Counted from the first letter of the stretch, positions 28,009 through 37,695 are shown. The stretch: DNA of 64,000 nt from an uncultured Selenomonadales bacterium (GCA_946536925.1 CAMNFC010000002.1:19190-83189), one strand, 5' to 3'. Translations and numbers: made by a program. Notes: a model not told the origin generated them from the letters alone.

Positions 28009-28821
28009 ATGAAGTACAAACTTTTGGCTCTGGACATGGACGGCACGCTTTTGAATTCGGAGAAAAAAATTTCTTCGCGAACGAAGGCTGCCCTCGAAAA
28101 TCTTTCTGCGCGGAGAATTTTTATCGTGGCGAGCACGGGTAGAAATTTGGCCGAGCTTTCCGAGTACCGCGACGATTTGAAATCGATGAGCTGCGGGATT
28201 TTGATCAGCGGCGGAATGATTTACGACTTCGTGAACGACGCGCCGATAAAAATTCACGCCATGGACGAGCCGACGATTTTTAAATTGATTGACTTCGGGC
28301 TGGAAACTCGCGCGATGATTCATCTGCACACGATAAAAAAATCCGTCGCCCGCCAAGAAGACATTCAAAACATGGCGGCCTTTGACATGGGCGTCTATCA
28401 AAATATGTTCGACAAAATTTGTGAACGTTGCGCCGACCCGAAAGAATACGTGCGCTCTCACCCCGGCTCCGTCATCAAGGTCAATCTTTATCACCGCGAC
28501 AAAATTTCTCGCGACAAAAATTTCGAGCGAATAAAAAAAATGAATCTGTCGATAAGTTTCGCCGAGGCTTTCAACCTGGAGATGTCGCCCGCGAACATCA
28601 CGAAGGCTTCCGGCTTGAAAGAGCTTTGCGATTTTTTGAAAATTGATTTGAGCGAGGCGGTGGCGATTGGTGACGCAGACAACGACCGAGAAATTTTGCA
28701 GACGGCGGGCTTTTCCGTGGCCATGGGAAATTCTTCCGACGAGATAAAAAGTTTGGCGGATCTCGTCACGCTCGACAACGACAACGACGGAGTGGCCGCG
28801 GCGATCGAAAAAATATTTTAA
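28009..28821 (+). CDS. Cof-type HAD-IIB phosphatase
   Basis: LALDMDGTLLNSEKKIS, IVASTGRN, AIGDADNDREIL. Confidence 0.92.
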   Translation: MKYKLLALDMDGTLLNSEKKISSRTKAALENLSARRIFIVASTGRNLAELSEYRDDLKSMSCGILISGGMIYDFVNDAPIKIHAMDEPTIFKLIDFGLETRAMIHLHTIKKSVARQEDIQNMAAFDMGVYQNMFDKICERCADPKEYVRSHPGSVIKVNLYHRDKISRDKNFERIKKMNLSISFAEAFNLEMSPANITKASGLKELCDFLKIDLSEAVAIGDADNDREILQTAGFSVAMGNSSDEIKSLADLVTLDNDNDGVAAAIEKIF

Positions 28822-28971
28822 ATTGTTTTGTCTTTGCGTGGTGAAAAATTTTTATCGCTTAAAAGCAGACCAGCTGGATGCAACGTCACGTTGCAAAAAA
28901 TATTTTAAAAAATTTTTCCCGCGTGATATAATTTGCGTCGAAAAAATTTCAGGCAGAGGAGGCCGATAAAT

Positions 28972-30216
28972 TTGATTCAAGAAAACAGAGTTGTGGTCAC
29001 GGGTTTGGGCGTGGTCACTCCAATCGGTATCGGCAAAGAAAATTTTTGGTCGGCGGCCAAAGCCGGCACAAACGGAATCGGCAGGATAACTCGCTTCGAC
29101 CCGACGGGTTACACCTGTCAAATCGCCGGCGAAGTTTTGGATTTCGACCCCGTGCAATTCATCGACAAAAAAGAAACCAAACGCATGGATCGCTACACTC
29201 AATTTGCTTTGGCGGCGGCGCGGCTGGCACTCGACGACGCGAACTTAAAAAATTTTGACAGCTCTCGTGCGGGAGTTTTCGTCGGCGCGGGTATCGGCGG
29301 AATGGAAACTCTGCACAATCAATACGAAAAACTTTTCACCAAGGGTCCTTCGCGAATCAGTCCGTTCTTTATCCCGATGATGATTGCGAACATGGCCGCG
29401 GGCAACATCGCCATTGCCTTCAAACTTCAAGGACCTTGCGAATGTATCGTGACGGCCTGCGCTTCGGGAACAAATTCAATCGGCGACGCATACCGCTCGA
29501 TTCAGCGCGGCGAGGCTGACGTGATGTTGGCGGGCGGCTCCGAGGCTGCGATTTCTCCTGCGGGCGTTGCGGGTTTTGCGTCCATGAAAGCTCTTTGCTC
29601 CGACCACAACGACGACCCGGCTCACGCGTCCCGTCCGTTTGATAAAAATCGTTCGGGCTTTGTCATGGGCGAAGGTGCCGGAATTGTCGTCCTGGAAAAA
29701 TTGGAACACGCTCTGGAGCGCGGCGCACACATCTACGCGGAAATCGTCGGCTACGGCAGAAACGACGACGCTTATCACATCACCACGCCCGCGCCCGGCG
29801 GCACAACTCAAGCAAAATGTATGCAGCTCGCGCTCGAAGACGCAAACCTCAAGCCCGAAGACATCGACTACATTAACGCCCACGGAACGTCAACGCAATT
29901 CAATGACCGCGGCGAAACCGAAGCCATTAAAATTCTTTTCGGCGACCACGCAAAAAATCTGGCCGTCTCGTCGACAAAATCAATGACGGGGCACATGCTC
30001 GGCGCGGCCGGAGGTGTCGAAGCGGTCGCAACCGTTCTTTCAATCGAAGAAAACATCGTTCACCCCACAATCAACTACGAAACGCAAGACGAAGGCTTGG
30101 ATTTGAATTACGTGCCCAATTTCGCCCAAAAAAAACAAATTTTCGCCGCGCTGACAAATTCTTTCGGCTTCGGCGGACACAATGCGTGCCTGGCCTTCAA
30201 AAAATTCGTCGAATGA
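28972..30216 (+). CDS. fabF: 3-oxoacyl-ACP synthase II
   Basis: VVVTGLGVVTPIG, TACASGTNSIGDAYR active Cys, NAHGTST, TKSMTGHMLGAAGG, NSFGFGGHNA. TTG start after GAGGAGG. Confidence 0.94.
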   Translation: MIQENRVVVTGLGVVTPIGIGKENFWSAAKAGTNGIGRITRFDPTGYTCQIAGEVLDFDPVQFIDKKETKRMDRYTQFALAAARLALDDANLKNFDSSRAGVFVGAGIGGMETLHNQYEKLFTKGPSRISPFFIPMMIANMAAGNIAIAFKLQGPCECIVTACASGTNSIGDAYRSIQRGEADVMLAGGSEAAISPAGVAGFASMKALCSDHNDDPAHASRPFDKNRSGFVMGEGAGIVVLEKLEHALERGAHIYAEIVGYGRNDDAYHITTPAPGGTTQAKCMQLALEDANLKPEDIDYINAHGTSTQFNDRGETEAIKILFGDHAKNLAVSSTKSMTGHMLGAAGGVEAVATVLSIEENIVHPTINYETQDEGLDLNYVPNFAQKKQIFAALTNSFGFGGHNACLAFKKFVE

Positions 30217-30239
30217 TAAAAAAATCGACTTGAAAGGAA

Positions 30240-30272
30240 ATTTTTCCCGTCAAAGCGGCGGGAATTTTTTTT
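30240..30272. terminator. Rho-independent terminator
   Basis: TTCCCG...CGGGAA followed by T8. Confidence 0.75.
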
Positions 30273-30284
30273 GGAGGAAAAATT

Positions 30285-30902
30285 ATGGACGAAATTAAAA
30301 TCATAAGAAGCGAATACGTGACCTCGGCGGTGAGCAAAAAAACTTGCCCCGAAGAAATTTTGCCGGAAATTGTTTTCGTCGGTCGCTCGAACGTCGGCAA
30401 GTCCTCGCTGATAAATTCTCTGACGAACAGAAAATCTTTGGCGCGAACGAGCGGCACGCCCGGCAAAACTCAGACGATAAATTTTTTTCGCGTGACGTTG
30501 AAACTTCCCGCTGACGAGAGCCGCGAAATTTTTTTTGTCGATCTGCCCGGCTACGGCTACGCAAAAACTTCCAAGACGAACAGAAAACTTTGGGCGAAAT
30601 TCATCGACGAATATCTTTCGAGCCGCCGCGACATAAAATTTGTCTGCCAGCTCATCGACATGCGCCACGAGCCCCAAGAGAGCGATTTGAAATCTTTTGC
30701 CGGCCTCGTCGAAAAAAATTTGCCCGTGCTAATCGTGGCGACCAAGTCAGACAAAATCGGCAAGACGCAGCGACAAAAACATCTCGACGCGATAAAAAAA
30801 TCTTTGGGCGTCGACGATGAATCCGTGCTACCCTACTCGTCGACAAAAAATGAAGGCCGTTCAGAATTGCTTGACGTTATCGCAAACTCTTTGATAAAAT
30901 AA
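30285..30902 (+). CDS. engB: Ribosome biogenesis GTP-binding protein YsxC/EngB
   Basis: VFVGRSNVGKSSLINSLTNRKSLARTSGTPGKTQTINFF, DLPGYGYAK, TKSDK. Confidence 0.94.
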   Translation: MDEIKIIRSEYVTSAVSKKTCPEEILPEIVFVGRSNVGKSSLINSLTNRKSLARTSGTPGKTQTINFFRVTLKLPADESREIFFVDLPGYGYAKTSKTNRKLWAKFIDEYLSSRRDIKFVCQLIDMRHEPQESDLKSFAGLVEKNLPVLIVATKSDKIGKTQRQKHLDAIKKSLGVDDESVLPYSSTKNEGRSELLDVIANSLIK

Positions 30903-30956
30903 TCGCAGAAAATTTTGCGCCGTTGAGCGTTGTGCGGCGCAGAGGGAGAGTTTGAA

Positions 30957-31415
30957 ATGACGAGGCTTTCAACTTTCGACAAAGCACTGCTCAATCTTTT
31001 GCAGGGCTCCATCCCGATTTGTTCGCACCCGTTCGCGGAAATGGCAAACCGTTTGGGCACGGACGAAGAAACGCTTTTGATACGGTTGCGCGAACTGAAG
31101 GCGGCGGGTTTTCTTCGGCGAATCGGGACGTTCTTTGATTCAAATCGGCTGGGCTATCAAGGGACGCTCGTGGCTCTCAAAGTCGCTCCGTCGGAACTTT
31201 GCGCGGTGGCCGAGGCAGTCAATCGATATCCGGGCGCAACACACAATTACGAGCGCGAAGGAGCCTACAATCTTTGGTTCACTCTTTTAACGCCGAACGC
31301 ACAATACGAATCGAAAATTTTGGCGGAGATCGGAAAACTGCGCGGCGTGGAAGAAATGCTCAAGCTCAAAGCGAACAAGAAGTACAAAATCAACGTGCAG
31401 TTCAAATTGATGTGA
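30957..31415 (+). CDS. ahbA: Siroheme decarboxylase-like subunit, AhbA/NirD-type Lrp/AsnC-fold protein
   Basis: DKALLNLLQGSIPICSHPFAEMANRLG..., GFLRRIGTFFDSNRLGYQGTLVALKV, THNYEREGAYNLWFTLLTP. Confidence 0.82.
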   Translation: MTRLSTFDKALLNLLQGSIPICSHPFAEMANRLGTDEETLLIRLRELKAAGFLRRIGTFFDSNRLGYQGTLVALKVAPSELCAVAEAVNRYPGATHNYEREGAYNLWFTLLTPNAQYESKILAEIGKLRGVEEMLKLKANKKYKINVQFKLM

Positions 31416-31430
31416 CGCGGAGGGAAGGAG

Positions 31431-31907
31431 TTGGAAATTTTAAGTCAGCGGGACAAAGAAATCGTCAAAGCGTTGCAAGAAGATTTTCCGCTGTGCGAGG
31501 AGCCGTACAAAATTTTGGCCGCGCGAGCCGGAATGAGCGAAGAAGAATTTTTGCAGCGCGTCAAGGAGTTGGTCGACGAAAAAAAAATTCGCAAGATGGG
31601 AGCGGTGCTCCGTCATCGCGAAGTAGGTTTCAATGCAAATGCTTTGTGCGCCTGGCACGTCCCGCCCGAAAAAATCGACGAGATCGCGCAGGTGATGATC
31701 TCTCACGCGGCGGTTTCTCACTGCTACGACAGGACGCCCGCGCCGAACTGGAATTATAATCTTTATACGATGATTCACGCCAAAACCCGCGACGAGTGCG
31801 AAAAAATTATCGGCGAACTTTCAAACCTCACGGGCGTCACAAATTTTAAAATCCTTTACACGAAAAAAGAATGGAAGAAAACCGGAATGAAATATTTTTG
31901 CGAATGA
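31431..31907 (+). CDS. ahbB: Siroheme decarboxylase-like subunit, AhbB/NirH-type
   Basis: IVKALQEDFPLCEEPYKILAARAGMSEEEFL, IRKMGAVLRHREVGFNANALCAWHVP, VSHCYDRTPAPNWNYNLYTMIHA, KKTGMKYF. TTG start after AAGGAG. Confidence 0.85.
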   Translation: MEILSQRDKEIVKALQEDFPLCEEPYKILAARAGMSEEEFLQRVKELVDEKKIRKMGAVLRHREVGFNANALCAWHVPPEKIDEIAQVMISHAAVSHCYDRTPAPNWNYNLYTMIHAKTRDECEKIIGELSNLTGVTNFKILYTKKEWKKTGMKYFCE

Positions 31908-31909
31908 CG

Positions 31910-31940
31910 GCAGGAAATTTTTTCCTGCTTAATTTTTTTT
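31910..31940 (+). terminator. Rho-independent terminator after ahbB
   Basis: GCAGGAAA-ttt-TTTCCTGC perfect 8-bp stem, then TTAATTTTTTTT. Confidence 0.8.
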
Positions 31941-31957
31941 GCGCGGGAGGCGTCTCC

Positions 31958-34327
31958 ATGAAGAAAAAACTTTTCCAAATTTTATCCGAGGCCGAAAACG
32001 AGGAAGAACTCAAAAATTTTTTCGCGAAATTTTTCAAGCTCAAACTCTCCACGAAAAATTTTATCGACCTGTACACGCCGCAAATTCTTTTCGAGTTCAA
32101 ATTTGATTCAAATCTTTCAAATCCGCAAGTCCTGGCAAAAATCGTCGCGCAAACTCTTTATTACGTTCGCAGATTAAAATTCGGCTCAGATTTCCGACCC
32201 GTAAGCCAAAATATTTGCGTCGTCACAAAAAATTCTGCCGCGCTCTTCCCGACCGAAGCTTTTGCCGAATTTTACAACGACGAAAATTACGATTGGGATT
32301 TGGCTCCGTCGTCGCCGTGCAAAAAATTAATCGCCGCGCTGACAAATTTTGACGCCGTAAAAAATTCTCGCGTCTTCGATTTTTCCGTCGTCCAAGAAGA
32401 AATTTCTTTTGCCACGCTCCTCAACAACACGCTCGACAAAAAATCTTTCGCCGCGAAAAAAATTTCCGCAAAAAATTTCGAGCAGATCTTTTTCTACTGG
32501 AAAAAACTTTTCGGGGCGGCCGTCGCCAACGGCAGAAAACCTTCCGAATATTTTATCACCGACATTGAGCAGGGAAAATCCGAGGATTTGCGCCACAGCG
32601 TCCTTTTCCGCATGGCCGGCGGCGAGCTCGTCGAAAAATCTATCACGCCGAAAAAATATCACGACTTCTGGGATTTTTACGAGAAAATTCAAAACGTCCA
32701 AGACATCATCGCCATTCGCCAGAGGATGGACAGGATGACCGAAGAAAATTTGCGGCGGCGCACGGGTGAATTTTACACGCCGATTCCTTTTGCCGATAAA
32801 GCCTTCGATTATTTGAAACGCACGCTCGGCCAATGGTGGACGCAAAAAAATTTCCGCCTCTGGGATATGGCCGCGGGCACCGGCAACATCGAATATAATT
32901 TCCCGCCCGAAGTCCTCAAACATTGCTACATTTCCACGCTGCTCAAGGACGACGCCGATTATTGCAAAAAAATTTTCCCCGAAGCCGCCGCCGTCTTCCA
33001 ATTCGACTTCCTCAACGACGACGAAAAAAATTTGCCCAAAAATCTCCGCGCCGATTTGAACGACCCCGACGTCCGCTGGATTATTTTTATCAACCCGCCA
33101 TACGCCACCGCCAACAACTACGAACGCGACAAAACCAACATAAAAAAAGACGGCGTGGCAGACACCGCGATTAGAAAACTTATGACGGCCGAAGATTTGG
33201 GTCAAGCCAGCCAAGAATTATTTTCCCAGTTCATTTATCGAATCAGCAAAGATTTTTCCAATCGTCAGGCGTGGCTCGGAATGTTTTCAAAGGTTAAATA
33301 TATCAACGCGAACGCCGATCAAAAATTTCGCGACAAAATTTTTTCTTATAAGTTTGAGCGCGGCTTTGTCTTCAACTCGAAAAATTTTCACGGCTGCAAA
33401 GCTCAATTCCCCGTCGGATTTTTGATTTGGAATCTCGCGGAAAAAATTCCTCTCGAAGCTCAAGAAATTTCTTTGGACGTCTTCAACTCGGCCGCAGAAA
33501 AAGTTGCCGAAAAAATTTTTCACGCCGCGAATCAAAAAGAAACTTTAAACAAATGGATTGATCGCCCGCGCAGGACAAAAAAATTTCCGCCGATGTCGAG
33601 CGGAATAAATATTAATCGCGGCAAAGTTCATTGCGACACAGTTTCAGAAAATTTTTTGGCTGATTTAATGAGTTTGGGAAATGATTTTCTTCACCAAAAT
33701 TATACAGCGATTTTGTCTGGCGTTTATTCGGACGGACACGACATTTCAATCACGCCGGAAAATTTCGAGCAGGCAATGGTGGTGCACATGGTGCGGCGTT
33801 TGCCCAAGGCGACGTGGCTCAACGACCGCGATCAGTTCATGCAGCCGACGAAAAAATTATCGGCGGAATTTATTTCGGACGCGGTGATTTGGTCATTGTT
33901 CGCGCCGTCCAACGCCACGGTTTCTTTGCGCAACGTGGAATATGAGGGCGAAATTTATCGCATACCGAATAATTTTTTCCCGTTCACTTTGTCGGAGATA
34001 AAAACTTGGCCGTGCACATCGCCCGAAATCCGAATGCAAATCGCGCGGGCGACCGAAGACCGATTCGCGGCTCTGTGGATAAAAAATCACGCGTTGAGCG
34101 CGGAGGCCTCGGAAATTTTTTCGGCGGCACGAGAGATCTACAAAAAATTTTTCGCGGAGATTGAGCGATTGGACTTGCACCGTTGGAAGATTGAAGACTG
34201 GGACGCGGGCTGGTATCAAATTCGCATGAGCTTGGACGCAAAATTGAGCTTGAAAAAACTTTCGGCGAAATTGGAACCGCAAATTTATGAGCTGGGATTT
34301 TTGCGCGACGAAGTAAAATATTTCTAA
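31958..34327 (+). CDS. N6-adenine DNA methyltransferase, possible type IIG-like enzyme
   Basis: RRTGEFYTPIPFADKAFDYL, DMAAGTGNIEYNF (motif I), IFINPPYAT (motif IV NPPY); N-terminal PQILFEFKFD...LAKIVAQTLYYVRRLK. Start ATG 31958 after GGGAGG. Confidence 0.8.
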   Translation: MKKKLFQILSEAENEEELKNFFAKFFKLKLSTKNFIDLYTPQILFEFKFDSNLSNPQVLAKIVAQTLYYVRRLKFGSDFRPVSQNICVVTKNSAALFPTEAFAEFYNDENYDWDLAPSSPCKKLIAALTNFDAVKNSRVFDFSVVQEEISFATLLNNTLDKKSFAAKKISAKNFEQIFFYWKKLFGAAVANGRKPSEYFITDIEQGKSEDLRHSVLFRMAGGELVEKSITPKKYHDFWDFYEKIQNVQDIIAIRQRMDRMTEENLRRRTGEFYTPIPFADKAFDYLKRTLGQWWTQKNFRLWDMAAGTGNIEYNFPPEVLKHCYISTLLKDDADYCKKIFPEAAAVFQFDFLNDDEKNLPKNLRADLNDPDVRWIIFINPPYATANNYERDKTNIKKDGVADTAIRKLMTAEDLGQASQELFSQFIYRISKDFSNRQAWLGMFSKVKYINANADQKFRDKIFSYKFERGFVFNSKNFHGCKAQFPVGFLIWNLAEKIPLEAQEISLDVFNSAAEKVAEKIFHAANQKETLNKWIDRPRRTKKFPPMSSGININRGKVHCDTVSENFLADLMSLGNDFLHQNYTAILSGVYSDGHDISITPENFEQAMVVHMVRRLPKATWLNDRDQFMQPTKKLSAEFISDAVIWSLFAPSNATVSLRNVEYEGEIYRIPNNFFPFTLSEIKTWPCTSPEIRMQIARATEDRFAALWIKNHALSAEASEIFSAAREIYKKFFAEIERLDLHRWKIEDWDAGWYQIRMSLDAKLSLKKLSAKLEPQIYELGFLRDEVKYF

Positions 34328-34365
34328 AAAAAATTTCCCCCGCAAGTCGCGAGGGATTTTTTTTA
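34328..34365. terminator. Rho-independent terminator between convergent genes
   Basis: CCCCCGC-aagt-CGCGAGGG with flanking A- and T-runs. Confidence 0.7.
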
Positions 34366-37300
34366 TTCCTTGATGAGTTCCTGCAAAGCCTTGTAAAGTT
34401 GTTCGGGGTCGGCGGGCTTGGTCAAGTGCGCGTTCATTCCGGCCTTGAGCGAGCGTTGGACGTCCTCATCGAAGGCGTTGGCTGTCATTGCGATAATCGG
34501 GACGGTTTTTGCGTCGGGGTGATTGAGCTTGCGAATTTCTTCCGTGGCTTTGAGGCCGTCCATCACCGGCATGCGGATATCCATGAGCACGGCGTCATAA
34601 AATCCTGGCGGCGAGGCAGCGAATTTTTCCACGGCGATTTTCCCGTTCTCCGCGTGATCGGAAATCATTCCGCGCATTTCCAAAATCATCATCATAATCT
34701 CAGCGTTGACGGGCATATCCTCGACGACGAGAATTTTTCTGCCTTCCAGCTCGACAAATTTTTTTTCGGGGACGGTCTGCCGCTTGCGATTGAAAGCCTG
34801 TTGGAATTCGTAAAGGACGTTGGCCGAAGAGAGCGGCTTGGACATGAAGGTATCGACGCCGGCCTTTGTCGCGCGCTCCTCGACCTCGTACCAGTCGTAA
34901 GCCGTCAAGACGATGACAGCGGTCTCCTCGCCGAGAATGGAACGAATTTTCCCCGCGAGTTCGATTCCGTCCATTTCTGGCATCAACCAGTCGACGATTA
35001 TCAAGTTGTAATCTTCGCGGCGACCGTGGCGCAAATTTATCAGCTCCAAAGCTTCCTTGCCGCCGGCGCACGTCTCGGATTTTATGCCGACTTCTTCCAG
35101 CACGGATTTGGCATGTTCGCGGGCGAGCGGTTCGTCGTCGACGATGAGCACGGAAAAATCTTGCGGGCGCATTTCGTGGGATTCGTCGCCTTCGGTTCGC
35201 GCGGAATCTTTCAGCGGGACGTTCACGACAAAAGTTGTGCCGACACCTTTTTCCGAATCGACGCTGATTGAGCCGTTCATCATCTCGACGATATTTTTTG
35301 TTATCGCCAAGCCCAAACCGGAGCCGCCGTATTTTGAAGTGGTCGTGTCGTCTTCCTGGCTGAAGGGCTCAAAAATTCTCGGCAGATAATCGCGGCTCAT
35401 GCCTATTCCCGTGTCTTTTATCGTGAAGCGGAAATTTGATTGGCCGTCGAATTGCGCGGTGCACTCGATAATCAGCGTGACTTTTCCGCCCGCGTCCGTG
35501 AACTTGACGGCGTTGCCCAAAATATTTATCAGCACCTGCTCAAGCTTGGTGTCGTCGCCGATGTAATATTTTCCGATGTCGCCTTTGAGCTCGCACTCGT
35601 ACGTTAAATTTTTTTCGTTGCATTGGCCGTCGACGAGGCTGTTAATCTGATAAATAAACGACGTGAAAGAAAATTCTTCGTTGCGGAAAGACATGCGGCC
35701 GCTCTCAATCCTGCTCATGTCCAAGATGTCGTTGATGATTGACAGGAGGTAGCGCGCGCTCGTCCCGATTTGTTCCAGGTAACTTTTTAGCGTCGGCGTC
35801 AAATCTTTGTCGTGCAGGGCGATGTTGTCCAGGCCGATGATAGCGTTCATTGGCGTGCGGATTTCGTGGCTCATTCGCGAGAGGAAAGCTGTTTTGGCGA
35901 CGTTGGCCTGCTTTGCGACGTTGAGCGCGTCTTTCAATCTTGCGTTCTGTTGAATTTGTTTTTGCTGAATCTCGGTCGTGTCGCTTTTGAGCAAAATAAA
36001 AAATTCCGCGCGGGGATCAATCGTGTAGAAGTCGAAGCGTTTATAAAAAGTTTCGCCGCCGATGTTGCAGGCGATGTTGACGACGTACGGCTCGGAAATT
36101 TTGAGCTTGTCTTTAATCGTCGAGAGGCTCAAAGCTTCCGCCAAATTTTTTTTCAACGCGTCGTCACCTTCCAGCACGGGGAAAACTTGATTCTTAAAAT
36201 ATTCGTCGTAATTTCCTTCGCGGGTTATCGGGAAGATTGAACCTTTGCCGATGAGCGAAGCGTCGCCGACGACCACGCTGTATTTGTCGTTGACGAGGTA
36301 GGCGACCATATCGAATTGCCGCGCCAAAATTTTATCGAGCAGAGCACCTTCGACTTTTTCTTTGCCGGCTTCCTGCTCGGAAATAAAAATTATAATTTCG
36401 TTCGAGATTGGGTGGCGCGTGAAGACCGCACGATAATTCACGTAACAATAATGGCCGTCACGTCGACGAGAGAAAAGATACATTGAAAGTTGAGTTTCGC
36501 CGCGCAGAAAACGGGCTTTGATATTTTCCGCGTCGAAATTTTCCAGGAAAGCTTCGCGCTCCTCGTCAATCGGATAATTTTTTGAACGCAGATTGATCAG
36601 CTCGGAATAGGGGCGAATGACCGAATCGGTGCCGAACAAATCTTTGCCTTGGACGTCCTCGACTTTGTTGCGCGTGACGTTTGCTCTGAACATGGAAAGC
36701 GTCCGCTCGTTTGCGCGATAAAAATTGTCGGCGATGGACATGTACGTGCGTTGAAGTCGTTGCGCATAAACTTTGGCGGCCGTCACGTCGAAAAAATTGC
36801 AACAGACGTAATGCTCGTTGAAATCGTCGATGAACGTGAAGCTGACGAGGCACCAAACAATTTCACCGCTCCCCGTCGTCTGCCGAATCGTCAAATCTTT
36901 CGTGCTCTCTTCGGACACGCGGCGGCGCAGCATTCTTTTTACGGCAAGGCGGTCGTCTGCGTGCGTGAAGGCGATGATTCCGTTTGCGTTCAAATTTTTT
37001 TGGGCGTCCTCCACGGAGCAATTCATCAGCCGCGCAAAACTTTTCGACACGAAGACGGCTTCAAACTTCCCGTAATCTTTTTCGCGCAAAAGAATTATCG
37101 CGCCCTCCATTTTGCGAATCGAACGGAGAAAATGATTGCGCGCGGAAAGTTTTTCGTGCTCAGAAATTTTCATCAACGTGAAGCCGACGTACGGCGCGGG
37201 GAAATTTTCAATCGGTGCGGACAAAAATTTTTCTCCGTCGACGATTTGGCTGACGAGGGAGCCGACGAAATTTTTTTTGCCCAAGAGGCCGGCGAACGGC

Positions 37301-37425
37301 TCATTACCGAAGACAATACGATAATCGCGCGCGGAACCGTCCGCATTCAAAACGGGCGTGCAGATAAAAATTGCCAGTGGCAGTTCTTCAAACTTCGTCG
37401 TATCGAACGGCAATGAACTGTTCAT
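34363..37425 (-). CDS. Hybrid sensor histidine kinase with PAS region and two C-terminal receiver domains
   Basis: MSHEIRTPMNAIIGLDNIAL (H-box), NILGNAVKFT, GLGLAITKNIVEMM; receivers VLIVDDEPLAREH...IIVDWLMPEMDG and ILVVEDMPVNAEI...VLMDIRMPVMDG. Confidence 0.93.
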   Translation of the reverse strand: MNSSLPFDTTKFEELPLAIFICTPVLNADGSARDYRIVFGNEPFAGLLGKKNFVGSLVSQIVDGEKFLSAPIENFPAPYVGFTLMKISEHEKLSARNHFLRSIRKMEGAIILLREKDYGKFEAVFVSKSFARLMNCSVEDAQKNLNANGIIAFTHADDRLAVKRMLRRRVSEESTKDLTIRQTTGSGEIVWCLVSFTFIDDFNEHYVCCNFFDVTAAKVYAQRLQRTYMSIADNFYRANERTLSMFRANVTRNKVEDVQGKDLFGTDSVIRPYSELINLRSKNYPIDEEREAFLENFDAENIKARFLRGETQLSMYLFSRRRDGHYCYVNYRAVFTRHPISNEIIIFISEQEAGKEKVEGALLDKILARQFDMVAYLVNDKYSVVVGDASLIGKGSIFPITREGNYDEYFKNQVFPVLEGDDALKKNLAEALSLSTIKDKLKISEPYVVNIACNIGGETFYKRFDFYTIDPRAEFFILLKSDTTEIQQKQIQQNARLKDALNVAKQANVAKTAFLSRMSHEIRTPMNAIIGLDNIALHDKDLTPTLKSYLEQIGTSARYLLSIINDILDMSRIESGRMSFRNEEFSFTSFIYQINSLVDGQCNEKNLTYECELKGDIGKYYIGDDTKLEQVLINILGNAVKFTDAGGKVTLIIECTAQFDGQSNFRFTIKDTGIGMSRDYLPRIFEPFSQEDDTTTSKYGGSGLGLAITKNIVEMMNGSISVDSEKGVGTTFVVNVPLKDSARTEGDESHEMRPQDFSVLIVDDEPLAREHAKSVLEEVGIKSETCAGGKEALELINLRHGRREDYNLIIVDWLMPEMDGIELAGKIRSILGEETAVIVLTAYDWYEVEERATKAGVDTFMSKPLSSANVLYEFQQAFNRKRQTVPEKKFVELEGRKILVVEDMPVNAEIMMMILEMRGMISDHAENGKIAVEKFAASPPGFYDAVLMDIRMPVMDGLKATEEIRKLNHPDAKTVPIIAMTANAFDEDVQRSLKAGMNAHLTKPADPEQLYKALQELIKE

Positions 37426-37565
37426 AAAAATTTCCTCTCTTCCAAAAAAAATCGGCGGTCGAGACTCTCTCGGAATCCCGCCGCCAATTATAGCAGGTCT
37501 GAACTTTTTGTGCGAATTTTTTTTCGCGTTGAAGGCTAATCGGACTAATCAACCGATTAGGCGAA

Positions 37566-37613
37566 AACGAAAACCCCCGTACAGTTAATCACTCTGCGCG
37601 GGGGTTCTTCGTT
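37566..37613 (-). terminator. Long hairpin, probable terminator of the 37696-38538 gene
   Basis: AACGAAAACCCCCG / CGGGGGTTCTTCGTT arms (one bulge); minus-strand product GGGGGTTTTCGTTTT. Confidence 0.6.
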
Positions 37614-37695
37614 TGTGTACACGATGCCTAGTCACACTCTTTAAATAGTTTTACGCTCGTGACGAAAATTTATCACACGGAAAAAATTTTGTCAA

